Source of the DNA: Patagioenas fasciata
Lineage: Eukaryota; Chordata; Aves; Columbiformes; Columbidae
Reading direction: 5' to 3'
NCBI RefSeq assembly: GCF_037038585.1
Contig: NC_092525.1
Coordinates: forward strand, 29,414,367 to 29,478,366
Length of the DNA stretch: 64,000 bases
Position 1 is the first letter of the stretch, and every line of letters begins with the position of its first letter. Positions 24,301 through 37,358 of this stretch are shown here, piece after piece. The notes under the pieces are model-generated. The model saw only the letters and a program-made list of their open reading frames with translations, searched no databases and was not told the DNA's origin. Position numbers and translations under genes: made by a program.

Positions 24301-27300
24301 ATTGTAAACCAAGACTAAAGAACTGAGGGACAAATCGCACATACTTGAATTTCTACCTAAGACTGAGTGGGTTTTGAAGGTGGGTTGTTTCCTGCATAGA
24401 GTAGTGGACAAATTCTCTGTCTGTAATTACAGATACTTGCATTTTATTAAGCTTATGTAAAGAACAGGGGTAATATAGAAAAAAAAGGTCACAAGTAGTT
24501 TGAAGGCTGGAGAAAAAAACTTTGTAGCTGAAGATCTCATGATGATTATCAAAAGTGACCTCCTTACAGAATACACACCCTTTCCATAGCTTTTGCTGTG
24601 GTTATTGGCTTTTTTGGTATGGTATTGAAACAAGAGAGTAGAACCATCTATCATGTTAAAAAAAGAGAGATAAATAGGAACACAAAAATTATTTATCATA
24701 TACGATGAGTAAATGTAAGTTCTCTTGATTCCACAGTAGATAACTTGCTTGGCTCTTTCCTATTTGTTGTAACTGCTATGTACATACTGACAGCATTAAG
24801 AAAGTCACATACAAATATAACAAATTATGGTTCTGAGCTGAATTAAAGGCATGAATTAGTTTTCTTCTATCTCATGCATCATGAAATATTGCTATTTTAC
24901 TGTCTACTGATTATCTATATTATACCTATCACCTGATAGTAACCACGGTCGTTATGGTAATGTCAAGATTATAATTATAGTCCCTTCTGCAGTGTAGTCA
25001 TACTATGCTAAAAATCGTGTCTTTGAGATGGTAGTGTCCCATGCTTGGTCTCAGCCCAAACACAAATACATTTTTAGATTTTTGAGAGGAAAAGTATTTT
25101 GTTTCTGAGTTAGTAACATTCAAGGAAAATTATATACTTATATGTACATACACGTGTATACATTAAATATATATAGCCTTTTAGTAACATTCAAGGAAAA
25201 TTACATACCTATGTGTACATATATGCTTATATAATTGAAAAATATGTAGCCTTTTGAACTATGGCTTAACTTCATTTGAAATAAACAGAACTTATCAAAA
25301 CTTCTTATCCCTTGCTCAACATCCCTTCGGCTGAGTTTGGGAATCTAAGAGTATAAAAACCATGCAGTTATTACCCAGAGATCAAAGTAATCATGTGGAA
25401 GCTTGTTTGGCAGCCTGTGTCAGTGTGGTAGGTAAACTCAGAGCCTTTGTGGTACCAGCCATGGTGCTCGAGGTGTTCTGGCTGCACCTCCTGAGGTGTC
25501 TCTCGTGGCAGAGGCTGGTGACCTCTCATGCTCAGAAGCTGATCCGAGAACCAGAGCCAGGGCTCCTGGGAGACACGTGTTTACAGGATAGCAGGTTGTG
25601 GGTGGCAGGGAGAGGGTGACTTCCCAGAGAATAAAATGCATGCTTTCAGAGAGTCATCTGATTTCTGTGGAATGTAAGGGCAGAACTCTGAGAACAAATT
25701 TTAAGTCTATATCTGGTATCTTCTTTAGATTTTTATTACTATCATTGGTCTATTTTATTTTAGATTTGGGAGGCAATTTTTCATTTAATTCTAAAGAAAA
25801 AAATATTTTCTCATACGTATACAAATGTATAAAAGAATTATCTTCCCAAATGTAAAAACATTGCAGGGAGGCCATATTGAAGAATCTGTATGAATGCAAC
25901 TTGGGGAGCAAATAATTCAAAATAGAAACCCACTACATGTAAAACTAAGGGTCTTGTAACCATTGTCACATTTAGTAACATCCAACACCATAACATTATG
26001 TTAACCTTATGAATAAAATAGCTGAGTATATGTTAATCTTATCTGCAATTTGAAAATAATTATGATCACCATAATCAGCATAGAATGGCACATACAAGCT
26101 TTTATATTTATATGAGAAATCTGTAGAAATACTTCAGTGTTGTTTTGTTTCCTATTCTCATCACTTACACAGTACTGTATTGAAAGACTGGTTTTTATTA
26201 ATTGATTTTTAGAACTAAGATGCTGAGTTTAACATATTTTTGGTAATATTTTGACATCAGTATTTGTTTTCAAGCAAAAGTATATAAAGCTGGTTGTATA
26301 CCAGCCATTCCTAGGTTGGCATAGATACCTATTATGTAAATACTTTCATTCAGATAGTCTGTGAACCAACTATTGCCAAGAATGATGATGAAAACATTCA
26401 GTGGTCATTCGATTGTCTGTAAATGGCAAGCCAGGGTGTGTGATGCCAGTGGGTGCTGTCAGCAGTGTGACAGCTGTCTCTGTGCTCCTCAGGAGCAAGC
26501 AGGGTGAGGGTGCCAGCCTGAGCCTGCTCCTGGCAGCCCCCAGCCAGGGGTCTGACCGAGTTATTCTCCCTCGTACAAACCAGTTGCAAAAGGTTGCAAC
26601 TACTGCAGCCTTCTAACAGCTGCACATGTATGCCACCTTTACACTCTCAGTAGCAGATTTATCCTTGTATCCTCACAGCCTTAAACTGGTTTATGTGAAA
26701 AGGAATAAGGGCAGTGGAATCTCAATTAGTTTGTTAATTATTTAAGGATTAAGGCCTTATTATACCACAATATTTTATGAAGTTTGGTTGATTACTAGAA
26801 TTTCATGGAATATCTATTTTACCATGGAGTCTGAAGTGGAAGTTTGAAGACTCAACTGGGCAATTGCAGCCAGAAGCTCGTGTATTGATGCCAATTGATG
26901 GAAGTGAACCATGCTTATGAGATACAGCAGGAAATAACCCTCCTAGCAGTAAAGAGCATAACCGTGCATGAGAAAGAAAGTTTAAGAAAACTAGATTGGA
27001 TCTTGTATAGTTCTGGCTCACCAGAAGCTGCCAAGAATGTGAGCCAGACCCAGATGTAGAAGAGACTTTACCTGGTCTTCTGCTGCAGCCTTTTTTATGA
27101 GGTTACACCTTTGTTAAGGGGACTGGATTTGTTGTATTCTTGCATATAGGTAGTTCCTGCATATATTACAAAAGAAAATGCAGCCCAGGCATCTTTAAGT
27201 GAGTCTTAAATTCCCCGTGTGTACACAGAAATCCATTACCCAAAAATGGTTCCCATTTCACACAGCCTGTTACAAGGAGTTGTGGTGGACCATTTCATGT

Positions 27301-27965
27301 CTGCTCTGCTATTCTCATCAAAAAGCCTTTGTTACTAAAGGAAGACACCTTCACACACACCATGTGAATGAAAAGTATCTTTTCACTAGCTTTTTTCCTT
27401 TCTGGGCACCTCAGGGAATCTTCTTAAGCCTTTTCAAATAGTGCTCCTTTGAGAGCAGGGATTTTTGTTTAAGAGACAAATGCCTTCAGCAATGTGAGAG
27501 GATTTAGCCCTGTTGTCCTTGATGTCCTGTGAAGTGTGTATTAGCACTGGTCTAGTGCCAGAGCTTTTGCAAAGGCACAGCTAGCTTGCGTAGAGCATCA
27601 GTATGGATCTTGACTTTCCATTTTGGAGGGAAGCAATAAGACCTATTCCAAAGGAAAATACATACTTTTTTTTCTCCCATTTTTGAATGAATTATCAAAG
27701 GAGGAGTTTATTGAGACACATGATGAGTAATTTCTTCCCCTTTTTCAGCTGTATGTCTAGATAAATAGTCAAGACTAGCTGGACAACTATATTAAGAATA
27801 GCTCCCTGGGCCTTCTTTTGCTACATCACACAATTGTGTTCAGCACACAGAATTACTGAGGTCAGGAAAAGAGCAGCTAGATGGCACTATGGTCCAGAGA
27901 GATTATGTGCTGCTGGTAAAGGAGATGAAGTTGTGCAAGTCATCTTTCTGAACAGCCTCTAGAAT
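21376..27965. other. Intergenic, no gene seen
   Basis: AT-rich sequence with only short chance ORFs. Contains the tandem duplication at 25110-25253. A slightly GC-richer patch at 25420-25620 and another at 26430-26600 show no recognisable coding similarity. Confidence 0.6.
25110..25253. repeat. Tandem duplication, two copies of about 72 bp
   Basis: Copy 1 is 25110-25180 and copy 2 is 25181-25253. Both begin TTAGTAACATTCAAGGAAAA and end TAGCCTT. The middles differ by substitutions and small indels in a TA/TG-rich stretch, so the duplication is not recent. Confidence 0.9.
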
Positions 27966-28044
27966 TAGATAGATAGATACATACATACATACATACATAC
28001 ATACATAGATACATACATAGATACATACATACATACATAGATAT
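27966..28044. repeat. (GATA)/(CATA) tetranucleotide microsatellite
   Basis: About 79 bp of mixed GATA and CATA units with a mosaic pattern (three GATA, a long CATA block, then CATA blocks interrupted by GATA). Likely length-polymorphic. Confidence 0.95.
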
Positions 28045-31000
28045 CAGCAAAACCAGGGTCAGAATTCATGAACTGGAATTAGGGAAAGAACAAACTTGCC
28101 ACTGCTATAATTATTTAGCTTTTAGTGTGTGGGGTTTTTGTTTGTCTTGTGGTTTTGTTTGTTTTAATATTAGCAGGCTTAAATTTAAGCATATAGACAT
28201 GAAAAAGATTACAGATGTAAAATGGCTTTAAGGCCACCTACACAGATAAAAGTGTAAGAAATAGGTTGTGTATCCTTGCCTCAAAAAATCTTAAACATAT
28301 TTGTGCTTTTTAAACATACATTCAGATACTTATGCTCAAATATGATAATAGGTATGGAAGTAGATAAGCAATGAACCATATCTGTGCAGTTAGAGAAAAC
28401 CAATCTTACTGGGTCCAGGAAGCTAGAGGGGGAAAACTTGCACCCTCACCTACTCATGAAACTTTTCTTTGTTGATTTTTTAAGGATAGACACAAAGATA
28501 ACTGCACTGCCAAAGTATAAATTTTGTATAAGCAAATATCTGAGGCAGTTATAGTAGGACACTTCTCTTTATCTTTATATATGTATATTTCAACTTTCAT
28601 ATGTCAGTTTTCCCTATCTCTATTCTTAGAAGAAAATTTGTTTTTTACCAAGTTGTGCTAGTTTTTAGTTAACTAATAGAGATAATTCATCCATTTGTAT
28701 TTTTATCAGAAATAAAAGTCAGACAAGAATGTATTAATATAGTTTTTATTAAAATTATAAGGCCAGGCAAGCCTTTACCTCATCTATAGTTAGTATTTAA
28801 GAGTACAAGTAGGCAATTTAAGACTAAGAATTCCTTAGAAGAATGTTAAAGTTATTCAAACACAGAACAAATCAACAAAAATATCCCTAAGCTTTCAAAG
28901 TCTGGGGAGGTCTTAGTTAATAATGAGTTTAAAGAAGGTCTCAACATTTGGAAGTACATAAAATCCAGGCAGCCAAACAACTTTGGGTCTGTGGTGGAGT
29001 CAGCCTCAAGGCTTTTTCATTAGTGTACTTTGCTCACACAATGGAGGGGCCTGCCTTGCGGCATGCTGCGCTTGAACCAAGGTCTGTTGCAAAAGGAAGA
29101 GGCCTTTTTTTAGGGGAGTTCAGTAGTTGTTCGTTTAGGGGTAAGGTGTTGCGATACAAACTCGCAAGTTGCAGAAATGTGCATCTGTTACAAAACAGAT
29201 GCTATAAATGACCGATTTTGTAGTGGTTTATCATGGCAGAAGGTAACCGTGGAATACAAAACTTCCTTCAGGGTTCAGTGTGTCATTAACGTGACAGTAT
29301 GGGTTATGGATGGGCATGTAACTAATCTGGAAATGGTAGAAAAGCTTCAAGGTTAGTGGCTGGTAGGTAGGCACTTGAGGAACTTCTGGGGAACCTGCAA
29401 AAAACACTACAAAATTAAATTAGAAGCTTCATATAATTACAGAATTTTAATGCTTACACAATTACAAAATTGCATATGAAGAAGGTCAGTGAGACAAGCT
29501 CATAGAACTGCAATCCTACAAGGACAGTGTTAACAAACTAGCAGCTGGCAAAGAAATAGAGCCAATGAGTAGGAATGAAGTTGAGAAAATGGGATCGAAA
29601 GGAACAGGAGAACAAGACACTCCCTTGGAAGTGAAAATGAGGTAATGGACATAGCCAACATGAAATACTGGGGGGACTAGGAAGTTTATCAAAGATGGTT
29701 CAACAGTCTAAAGAGAGTCAATCTGTAGACAGAAGGCATAGTAGAAGAAGAAGATCAAAAGTTCTGTAGAAAGTCTGCAGAGAAGCAGGCCCATATTAAT
29801 TGGCAGCAGAATTGGAAATTTGAAGAATCAGGCTATTAGAACAACCATACACTGGAATGGCAAAACAAATTTCCCTTGGGCTAGCAAAGAGCAGAAAATC
29901 AATTACTTTTAACATGGCACTTTCTTTAAAAACAATAAAAAAGTGTAAGGAATTTCACAGCAGTTATTTTTGAGATCTTCCTCCCATTTCAAGATAAACT
30001 GAATTTGTCAGCTCCTGCTTTACTGTGTATTTGATAATTCAGGAGTCCTTGCCAGCTCCTGTGTTTAGTGTCAGAATGCTAGGAGGACCTACTTCAAATG
30101 GGAAAAATGCTGCTTCCCAAGGGATGGAAAGCGTAAATGCCATCCATGACCAAAATGCCTAACTAGAGCGATTTAGGAAGAAAATTCATCATAAATTATA
30201 ACAAATTACAAAATCTTTTCCTTCTGTCTACAACATGGGAAAACTCTAATTCCTGTTAACACGTTTTAGGAACACCACCTACTTGCTGGTCTGCCTCCAT
30301 TTGCATTGAATGAGCAACTGCCATAGATTGCCCAGAAAACTGTAGTAGTATCACTCCTCCAACTTACACTAAGTCATGGCAGATCATGAGCCTTGTTCTT
30401 AATTAACCGTGGATTACCACTGCTTTATTAAACCACCAGTCTTTATTTTTTTTATTTATTTTTCATCTTGTGGCAATCATACACAGTTTTTTCTTTATGG
30501 GGACCATACTGTGCAGTTTGCCATTCAGCTGTGAACTTCTGAGGACTGACTGTAGGTTTCAGCCTTCAAAAGCCCTAAGAAATACGGTAGTGCTGATACA
30601 GGACTTGTATAGCTGTGAGTTTTGCTTTGTGCCACCTCAGCAACAAGGAGCAGGACAGTCCGCAGAGTACTGTCTGACCTAAGAATACTTCTGTTCTTTC
30701 CTTTTTTTTGCCATTCAAGTGCTTTCCCCCTAGAATTCAAGGAAACTCACATCTTCATTTTTTCTGATGATGTGTCAAATCCTTTTAAAGTAGCATGGAT
30801 GTTGGCTGAACCTTCTGCAGGTTCAGTCTATAATGGCTAAACTGAATGAAAGCCAAGAAGTTCTCTTATGTCTGTTATAAGTCAAGGGTCATGTTGTATA
30901 TGGAGCAAAATACATGTATGGTGACAGGAAGCAGATTTTTCCCTAGGTTTTAAATAAACAATAGCAGGTCCAATTTCTAGTTATTGGTGATAGGAAGATC

Positions 31001-31813
31001 TCCTTGTTCCATCAGATTTCTGTTTCCTGTGACACTCTATAAGGTACATCTCCTTCATGTTTGCTGGCATTATTTGTATTTTCTAAATGTGTGATGCAGC
31101 AAATTCTTAAAAATAACCATCAACTTTGTATTTGTTTTCAAGAAAATGCTGACACTAAATAAAGTACTAATTTTGGATTTCAGCAACTACCCTAAAATAA
31201 GCACACTCAGCAAGAAATCCAGCATGAGTGCTTTTTGAATTTAGTGTCATAGGTGAACTGAAGCAGCATGAGCTGCTGAATTCAGTGTACTTTAAATCTG
31301 TGAGAATGTTTAAAAGTAATTATTCCAAACATTATTATTTTTTAATTGCTTACCATTTATTGAAACTGCTTATTTTACTTCAGTATCCTTGGATTAGTTT
31401 ATCTACCAGATGGTTTATCAAACCAGTATATTTTAATGAAAAACTGTGGTATATTTGTAAAATACTAGAAGTTATAGGTTAAATATATTTTGGCTGGTGA
31501 CTCTTCACAGGAAGTCCAAACAGGGCCTATGAAACAGGTGTAGAGCATTGTGAGTCTTCTAGCAGGAGACACAGACAGTGCATGAAAATATTAACATTTC
31601 TCATCAATTTTAATTCCTCTGGATTAATGAACAATTGTTTATTACATTGAAAATAATTTCTGAGCAATACTAGGAATGCATTAGAAATATATGACATTAT
31701 AATGGAATTCTGAATAGGGTTTTCATTGACATAACATTGTGCACTGTACTGATTTGAAGAGTGGATTAGAATTTCAGATATCATTATAAAGGCATTTTAT
31801 ACTGCAATAGTCT
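28045..31813. other. Intergenic, no gene seen
   Basis: AT-rich sequence with scattered short ORFs of no recognisable similarity, including 28948-29211 and 30470-30840. No repeat family identified by eye. Confidence 0.55.
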
Positions 31814-31983
31814 GCAATGGGCTGCCCAGGGAGGTTGTGGAGTCTCCTGCCCTGGAGATATTCAAAACCCACCTGGACACCTTCCTGTGTAACCTCATCT
31901 GGGTGTTCCTGCTCAGGCAGGGGGATTGGACTGGATGATCTTTCCAGGTCCCTTCCAATCCCTACCTTTCTGTGATTCTGTGA
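31814..31983 (+). mobile_element. CR1 LINE, 3' end fragment
   Basis: About 170 bp, well preserved: GGGCTGCCCAGGGAGGTTGT, TCTCCTGCCCTGGAGATATT, AACCCACCTGGACACCTTCC, GGATTGGACTGGATGATCTT, CCAGGTCCCTTCCAATCCC. It ends in the CR1 tail TTCTGTGATTCTGTGA. It is 5'-truncated, as usual for CR1, and is a strong marker of an avian or other sauropsid genome. Confidence 0.95.
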
Positions 31984-34900
31984 AAATCACTCTTCTGCTT
32001 AAAAAACTGTTTATGGTAAATTAATTAGTTTAACATTCTTGGAAGGTGCCAAATTAATTATGTTTATTTCAATCCTCTGTGAATATTTGCTGCAACATTC
32101 CATTGCAAATTACATGACAAATTCCCAGCCCTGCCCCAGTTATTCCCAGAGATGCCGTGGCATAGCTGCAGTGATTCAGCTCCCATGTATCTTCCTGGCT
32201 GCCTGCTGAAGGCAAGAGCTGAGGTTGAAAGACCATTTCTCTGCAAGTGACTCCTGTCTGTCTGCCCAAGCATCTCTTCCCTTTACAGCCTTGAAATTGG
32301 CTGCAGGTTCCACAGTTGTTCCACATCCATGAGACACCTTCCTGGGAGCAGGAGCCTTCCTTCCAGGGCCTGCTGCATGGGGGAAGGACAGAAATTCCCA
32401 CTTGCTTCTCACTCATTCTCTGTTTTCACCCTGACTGTAAGCTCTCAGCAGTAATGTGGCTCTAAACTACAATATTTCTGTTATGAGCAGAAATGTCTAA
32501 AAACAACTTGCTCCAGCACAGGTGAGGTCTAAAGAAGAAAAGACAAGAACAATCATAACCAGTGGAAGAAACCAGAGAAAAGAGCCTCACCTCCATGCCT
32601 CTGCTCTGCTGTCTGCAGCACCTGAGTGAAGTGAGTATTAGTCTGACCAGGCACATTCCTTTTCCTTTCTGTTCTAGTCTAGTATGGTGATACACAAGAG
32701 TGATTCCAGCAAAAAATAAAGAAGGGGCCAATATCTAACAGCGATAAGGTTTTTACTTGGAAAGAATAGCTATGAGCAGAATATTCTTTGGAACAACACA
32801 GGGCCTTGCAGATCTCCACAAGATACCAGGATTGCAGGAAAAATTTTTATATTCCTAAACATTCAACTTCATACATGACTGTGATGTTAATTTTATAGAA
32901 ATACATTATTGAAGAAATAATGACATGTGGGAGGATTTCCATTTCCTCTCTTTTACAAGGGTACTTCTAAAGCTTTCAAACCCTCATATTAAACAGCTGT
33001 CTGCTTTTAGTACATACGTACAAAACGTGTTGAGAGCTATTAAGATGTGATTGCTATAGTAAAAGATTTTTAGAATTTTTTTTACACAAAGCCTATAAGC
33101 CTTTGAGTTCATGGGTTGATGCTCTACCAACTAAGGGGAGTATCTTCTAGTAAACTTCTTATTTAATTATAATAAGGGCTCTTTAGGCAAAACTATTAAA
33201 GCATATATGAGACTTTGGTTACATAGTTAACTGGAATGAATGCCTTCACTGATGTTATGTATATTTTTCAGTATTTTGGAGCAGTAATAACCAAAAATAC
33301 ATTCTTGCAGAGTAACATCTAAATATTTATTTTTTCAGTTTTGAGAGTCTGCAATGTGCTGAGAGGCTACATGGAACTTAGTGTGAAGAGTATTAATTTT
33401 TTAAAATACTCTTTTGTTTCACAAATAAGAGGATTTTTTAAATCCATTTTTTCTTATTTTTTTTTATTCTTCTGTAGAAGGTTTCAGTTTCAATATCTCA
33501 GAAATTTTTTCACATTTCTAAGTTGGTGGGGCATTTCCAACAAGATAATGAAAAGGAAGAATAGTAGGAAATCTTAATCAATTTGATTCTACTATTTGTG
33601 TACAAATGAACTAGCTGCAATGACAGAGCAGGAACTAGGTGGGAAAAGAACAATAGCATGTTTACGCAATACTAGCGAGTAATACGGGTCTAAATTTGGG
33701 AAGAACTTGGAAGCAAACAGTTTGAGAATTCAGCTAGTGTGGGCAGTTATAAGAAATGTGAACAAGTTAAATACCTGCAAATGCTATGCTACAACATTTC
33801 TTACAATTCCGATAGTTTTAACTATCAGAGCAATTGCAGGCTACATGTGATAGTGGCACAAGGACAGTTACGGTGATAGAAAATATGAGAACTGTCAGTG
33901 TAGAAGAGCATCTTTAAAGAAAAGGAATAGCAGGTTTTTGAAGTTACCCTCTACAAAATTAGGACGAGAAAATAAATATGCAAAGGGAAAGTGGATGTGC
34001 TGAAACAAGTGTATAAAGTTGCAGATGATTTTATAATTAAGGAGAAAGATGATCAAACTGAAATCCTGACAATAAGATGAAACATGAATTACCAGCAAGA
34101 AGAGTTTCAAGATAACCCTTAACTTACTGATAACTGAAAGGAAATTGAAAGAGGACAGCCCAGGTACTTAAAGGAACAGTTCTGCAAGAAAGGTTCAAAA
34201 GTTTCCTATACCTGATGTGAATTTTAATGCTAGCACTTGCAACTGTTCTATCACAGAACAGCTAAGGTTTGGTGTTGTACAGACTCCTAAGGATAGAATG
34301 ACAGAGCAAGTTACTTTTGTCAGCAGATTGTCTTCATCATTCCACGTTATTGCTTTTGCTTGGACAAAAGTGCCGAACAGTTACAGGGAAGCAGAGGCTG
34401 CTAAGGCATGTGATAATCAAGAAGGAAGTGTGATAGTGAAGAAGGAAGTATTTTAAGTTCCTTTGGGTCTGAGAACGATTTTGTGTATGTGGAGAACTAT
34501 ATGGTTGTGAGAAGTAGATCTTCCAGATACTTCTCAAACAGTAGTGTTTAAAGAGTTTCAGTGTTTTTCCCAGTGGGGCTTCCCTTATCTCGAACTCATC
34601 AGAATAGCTTGGGGCATTTGCCATTGCAGTGCTGTGAAACTGCTTGGCAGAGAGGCAGCATTCTTCCCAAGGGTGAATTTCTCCTTGTATCTATCTTTTC
34701 ATAAGATACTGGTTCTTTACATGTTTATACTCATTAGATGTTTATGCCATGACTTCCTATTCCCCACATCATGAGGCTATCAGCATACTTGGAAGGAGTT
34801 TGCATGACTTCCTACTGTCCACAAGGAAAAGAAGAGGAAGTTACTCTGAGAATATGACCTGCAGCTGTCTGTATGTCTGAATAAGAAAAACTAGGCACAT

Positions 34901-36996
34901 ATTCACACAATGACAAAGAAGTCATTGGGGATCAGTCATTGATATTTTTATCGGGAAGGGGCTCTATTAATGTACATCAATCTATCAACAAGTTGTGAGT
35001 AAATGTATTACCGTGGGCTGTTCTACTTTTTTCTTGATGTAGTTAGAACATTTAGGGAAAAAAAGTTTAGAAAACATGATGAGCTTCTGCACACTATTGA
35101 CAAGGTGTGCTATTATGCAGAAAATTTTAGAAAAAGCAGAAAATTATGTATGTTGTGGACATGTTAAATGGTAGACTATTATTTTTGCCATGGAATAATG
35201 TAGGCTGTTGTGCATGGGACATCTAGCTGGGATTGACTTGTATCATAGCTGGTTGAAGCATAATATTTTAATATAAGCAAAGGTTTCCCTTGCAGTGTAG
35301 GCTCTTCTGCATTTGAAAATGGATATGATAATAGTTATGTTCTGAAGCTTTTGAGAACTCCAGAGCATATACTTTTGTATGTTTGATGTAAATAAATCTT
35401 TTTAAGGCTACAAGTAATACAAAGTTAGGTCATATTAAACAAGCTCAATTCCGCTCTTCTTTTTTTTTTTTTCCATTTTAACTTCCTGCTACAAGCGTTA
35501 CATCACACAAAATCCCCCAGTGTTATGAATCATTGTTGAATCTAAATTCTGCATTAGGTCTTTCGCTCCATAGTCCAAATGTTGTTCTTTGGTTGATGAG
35601 CTAACTGGATAGATTCTTCATGCTCAACTTTAAGGCTTTCTTGTAGGGGCCCAGAGAAGCTTGTGCTGTGGAGGGGCTTGCAGCAGACACCACAGACTGC
35701 TTGGGCGCCTGGGTTTTCCACAATGCTGGACTGTTATCTGTGAGTCGCTCTTCATCCAAACTTCACTAACTTGGCTTTCTAAAAAGAAACTGTTTTCCTG
35801 ATGTCACTGAAGGACTCTGCATATGTCCTGCTCCAGGGAATAAAATTTTGGTATTATTTCCCTGAGTTCTCTGGAATTGAGGTGCACTTAGTACAGACAA
35901 AAACGTGAACTTCTGGCAAGAGAAACTGCAGTGAGAACCTGGGTCTTGCTTGGTGTTCTTTCATTGTAGAAGTGGATGTTTCTGTAGGAAATGGGACAAA
36001 TGAGTGTCACTTCCTAAGTAAAAACTGTCTAGAAGCTGTATATACCCTAAAGCTGTTTTTTCAGTTGCTTGGTTTTGATGCTTTCTCATTTTCATCTGTA
36101 ATCTCAAAGGATTTTCTCATAATCATGTGGATATTACAGCAATTCCGGTTAGTAACAGGATTTTAAAACCTTCCCTTCCCTTGCAGCTTATTCAGAGGAT
36201 AATAGATGTACTGAATTGAACACATGTGTTTTTGTTGTACATACACCCACGTAGCTGTAGATTACCAAAACATGAAAAATAACTGCCACTAATTTATTAT
36301 TTTTTTTCCACCCATTTCTCTGGAGCACCTTGACTTCATTACCTTTGAATGCCTAATTCGAGCACCTGAGTTTTCAGGGTAACAGGCATTCCTCACTACT
36401 TTAATTAGGCAAAAGATAGTTCTCACTAACTTTAGTTGTGCTAAATGAGGCAAAATTTAGGTACAAAGAGTTTCCCTTGTCCTCCAGTTCCTCATTCATT
36501 CCCACAGCCAACCTATCTTCTACAGTAAAGAAACTGAAGGTTTCCTGGAAAAAAAAAAAAGTACGTGAGTGTGTAAGTAAACTTTAATTATCTTCTTTCA
36601 CATTTTATAGCATGTGGATTTGCAGCCTTAATGTCATTGTTAAACATCGTATCTTATTGCAGAAATTCCATTATACGGGGTCATACTGACAGAAAACATG
36701 GGAACACCTTAAACTTACAGCCCCACCAGATCAGCTGTGCTGTTGAGCTCTGATGTCTGTGCATTTAGGACTATCCTGAGCACATGCCAGCAAGAACTGA
36801 AACATGTTTATTTACTCTGAAGGGATTATATGTGTATGGTCTGATCATACACAATAGTCATAAGAGGATAATACATGCATTTGGAAATAGCTGAACTTTG
36901 TTGTTTGTTTGTTTAATTATTAATATTAGTACAGTAGTGTTTAAGGAATACCTTAAAATAAGTAATGTGAGCAACTATACATTTTTGGGTGCAGGA
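31984..36996. other. Intergenic, no gene seen
   Basis: Mostly AT-rich. A GC-richer patch at 32080-32420 gives overlapping minus-strand frames with no recognisable domain. T-rich runs occur near 35460-35472 and 36297-36309. A 20-base match to the D-arm of a tRNA at 33116-33135 is isolated. Confidence 0.55.
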
Positions 36997-37358
36997 TATT
37001 AAAACTGCGGGGTGACCTTATTAATGTTTATAAATATATAAAGGGTGAGTGCCATGAGGATGGAGCCAGGCTCTTCTCAGTGGCAAACAATGATAGGACA
37101 AGGAGTAATGGGATCAAGCTGGAACACAAGAGGTTCCACTTAAATTTGAGAAAAAACTTCTTCTCAGTGAGGGTGACAGAGCACTGGACCAGGCTGTCCA
37201 GAGAGGTTGTGGAGTCTCCTTCCCTGGAGACATTCAAAGCCCACCTGGACATGTTCCTGTGCGACCTCACCTAGGCATTCCTGCTCCAGCAGGGGGATTG
37301 GCCTAGATGATCTTTTGAGGTCTCTTCCAATCCCAAACATACTGTGATACTGTGATAC
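36997..37358 (+). mobile_element. CR1 LINE, 3' end fragment (longer copy)
   Basis: About 360 bp of the CR1 3' region: GGGTGACCTTATTAATGTTT, ATAAATATATAAAGGGTGAG, GACAAGGAGTAATGGGATCA, AAAACTTCTTCTCAGTGAGG, AGAGAGGTTGTGGAGTCTCC, then a tail of two TACTGTGA-type units. The overlapping small ORFs on both strands here are CR1 remnants. Confidence 0.94.

Noticed and set aside
33116-33145. tRNA-like D-arm on the minus strand (TTGGTAGAGCATC)
   Set aside because: Only the D-arm region matches. No T-arm GGTTCGA box or acceptor stem pairing follows, so it is neither a tRNA gene nor a clear tRNA-derived SINE.
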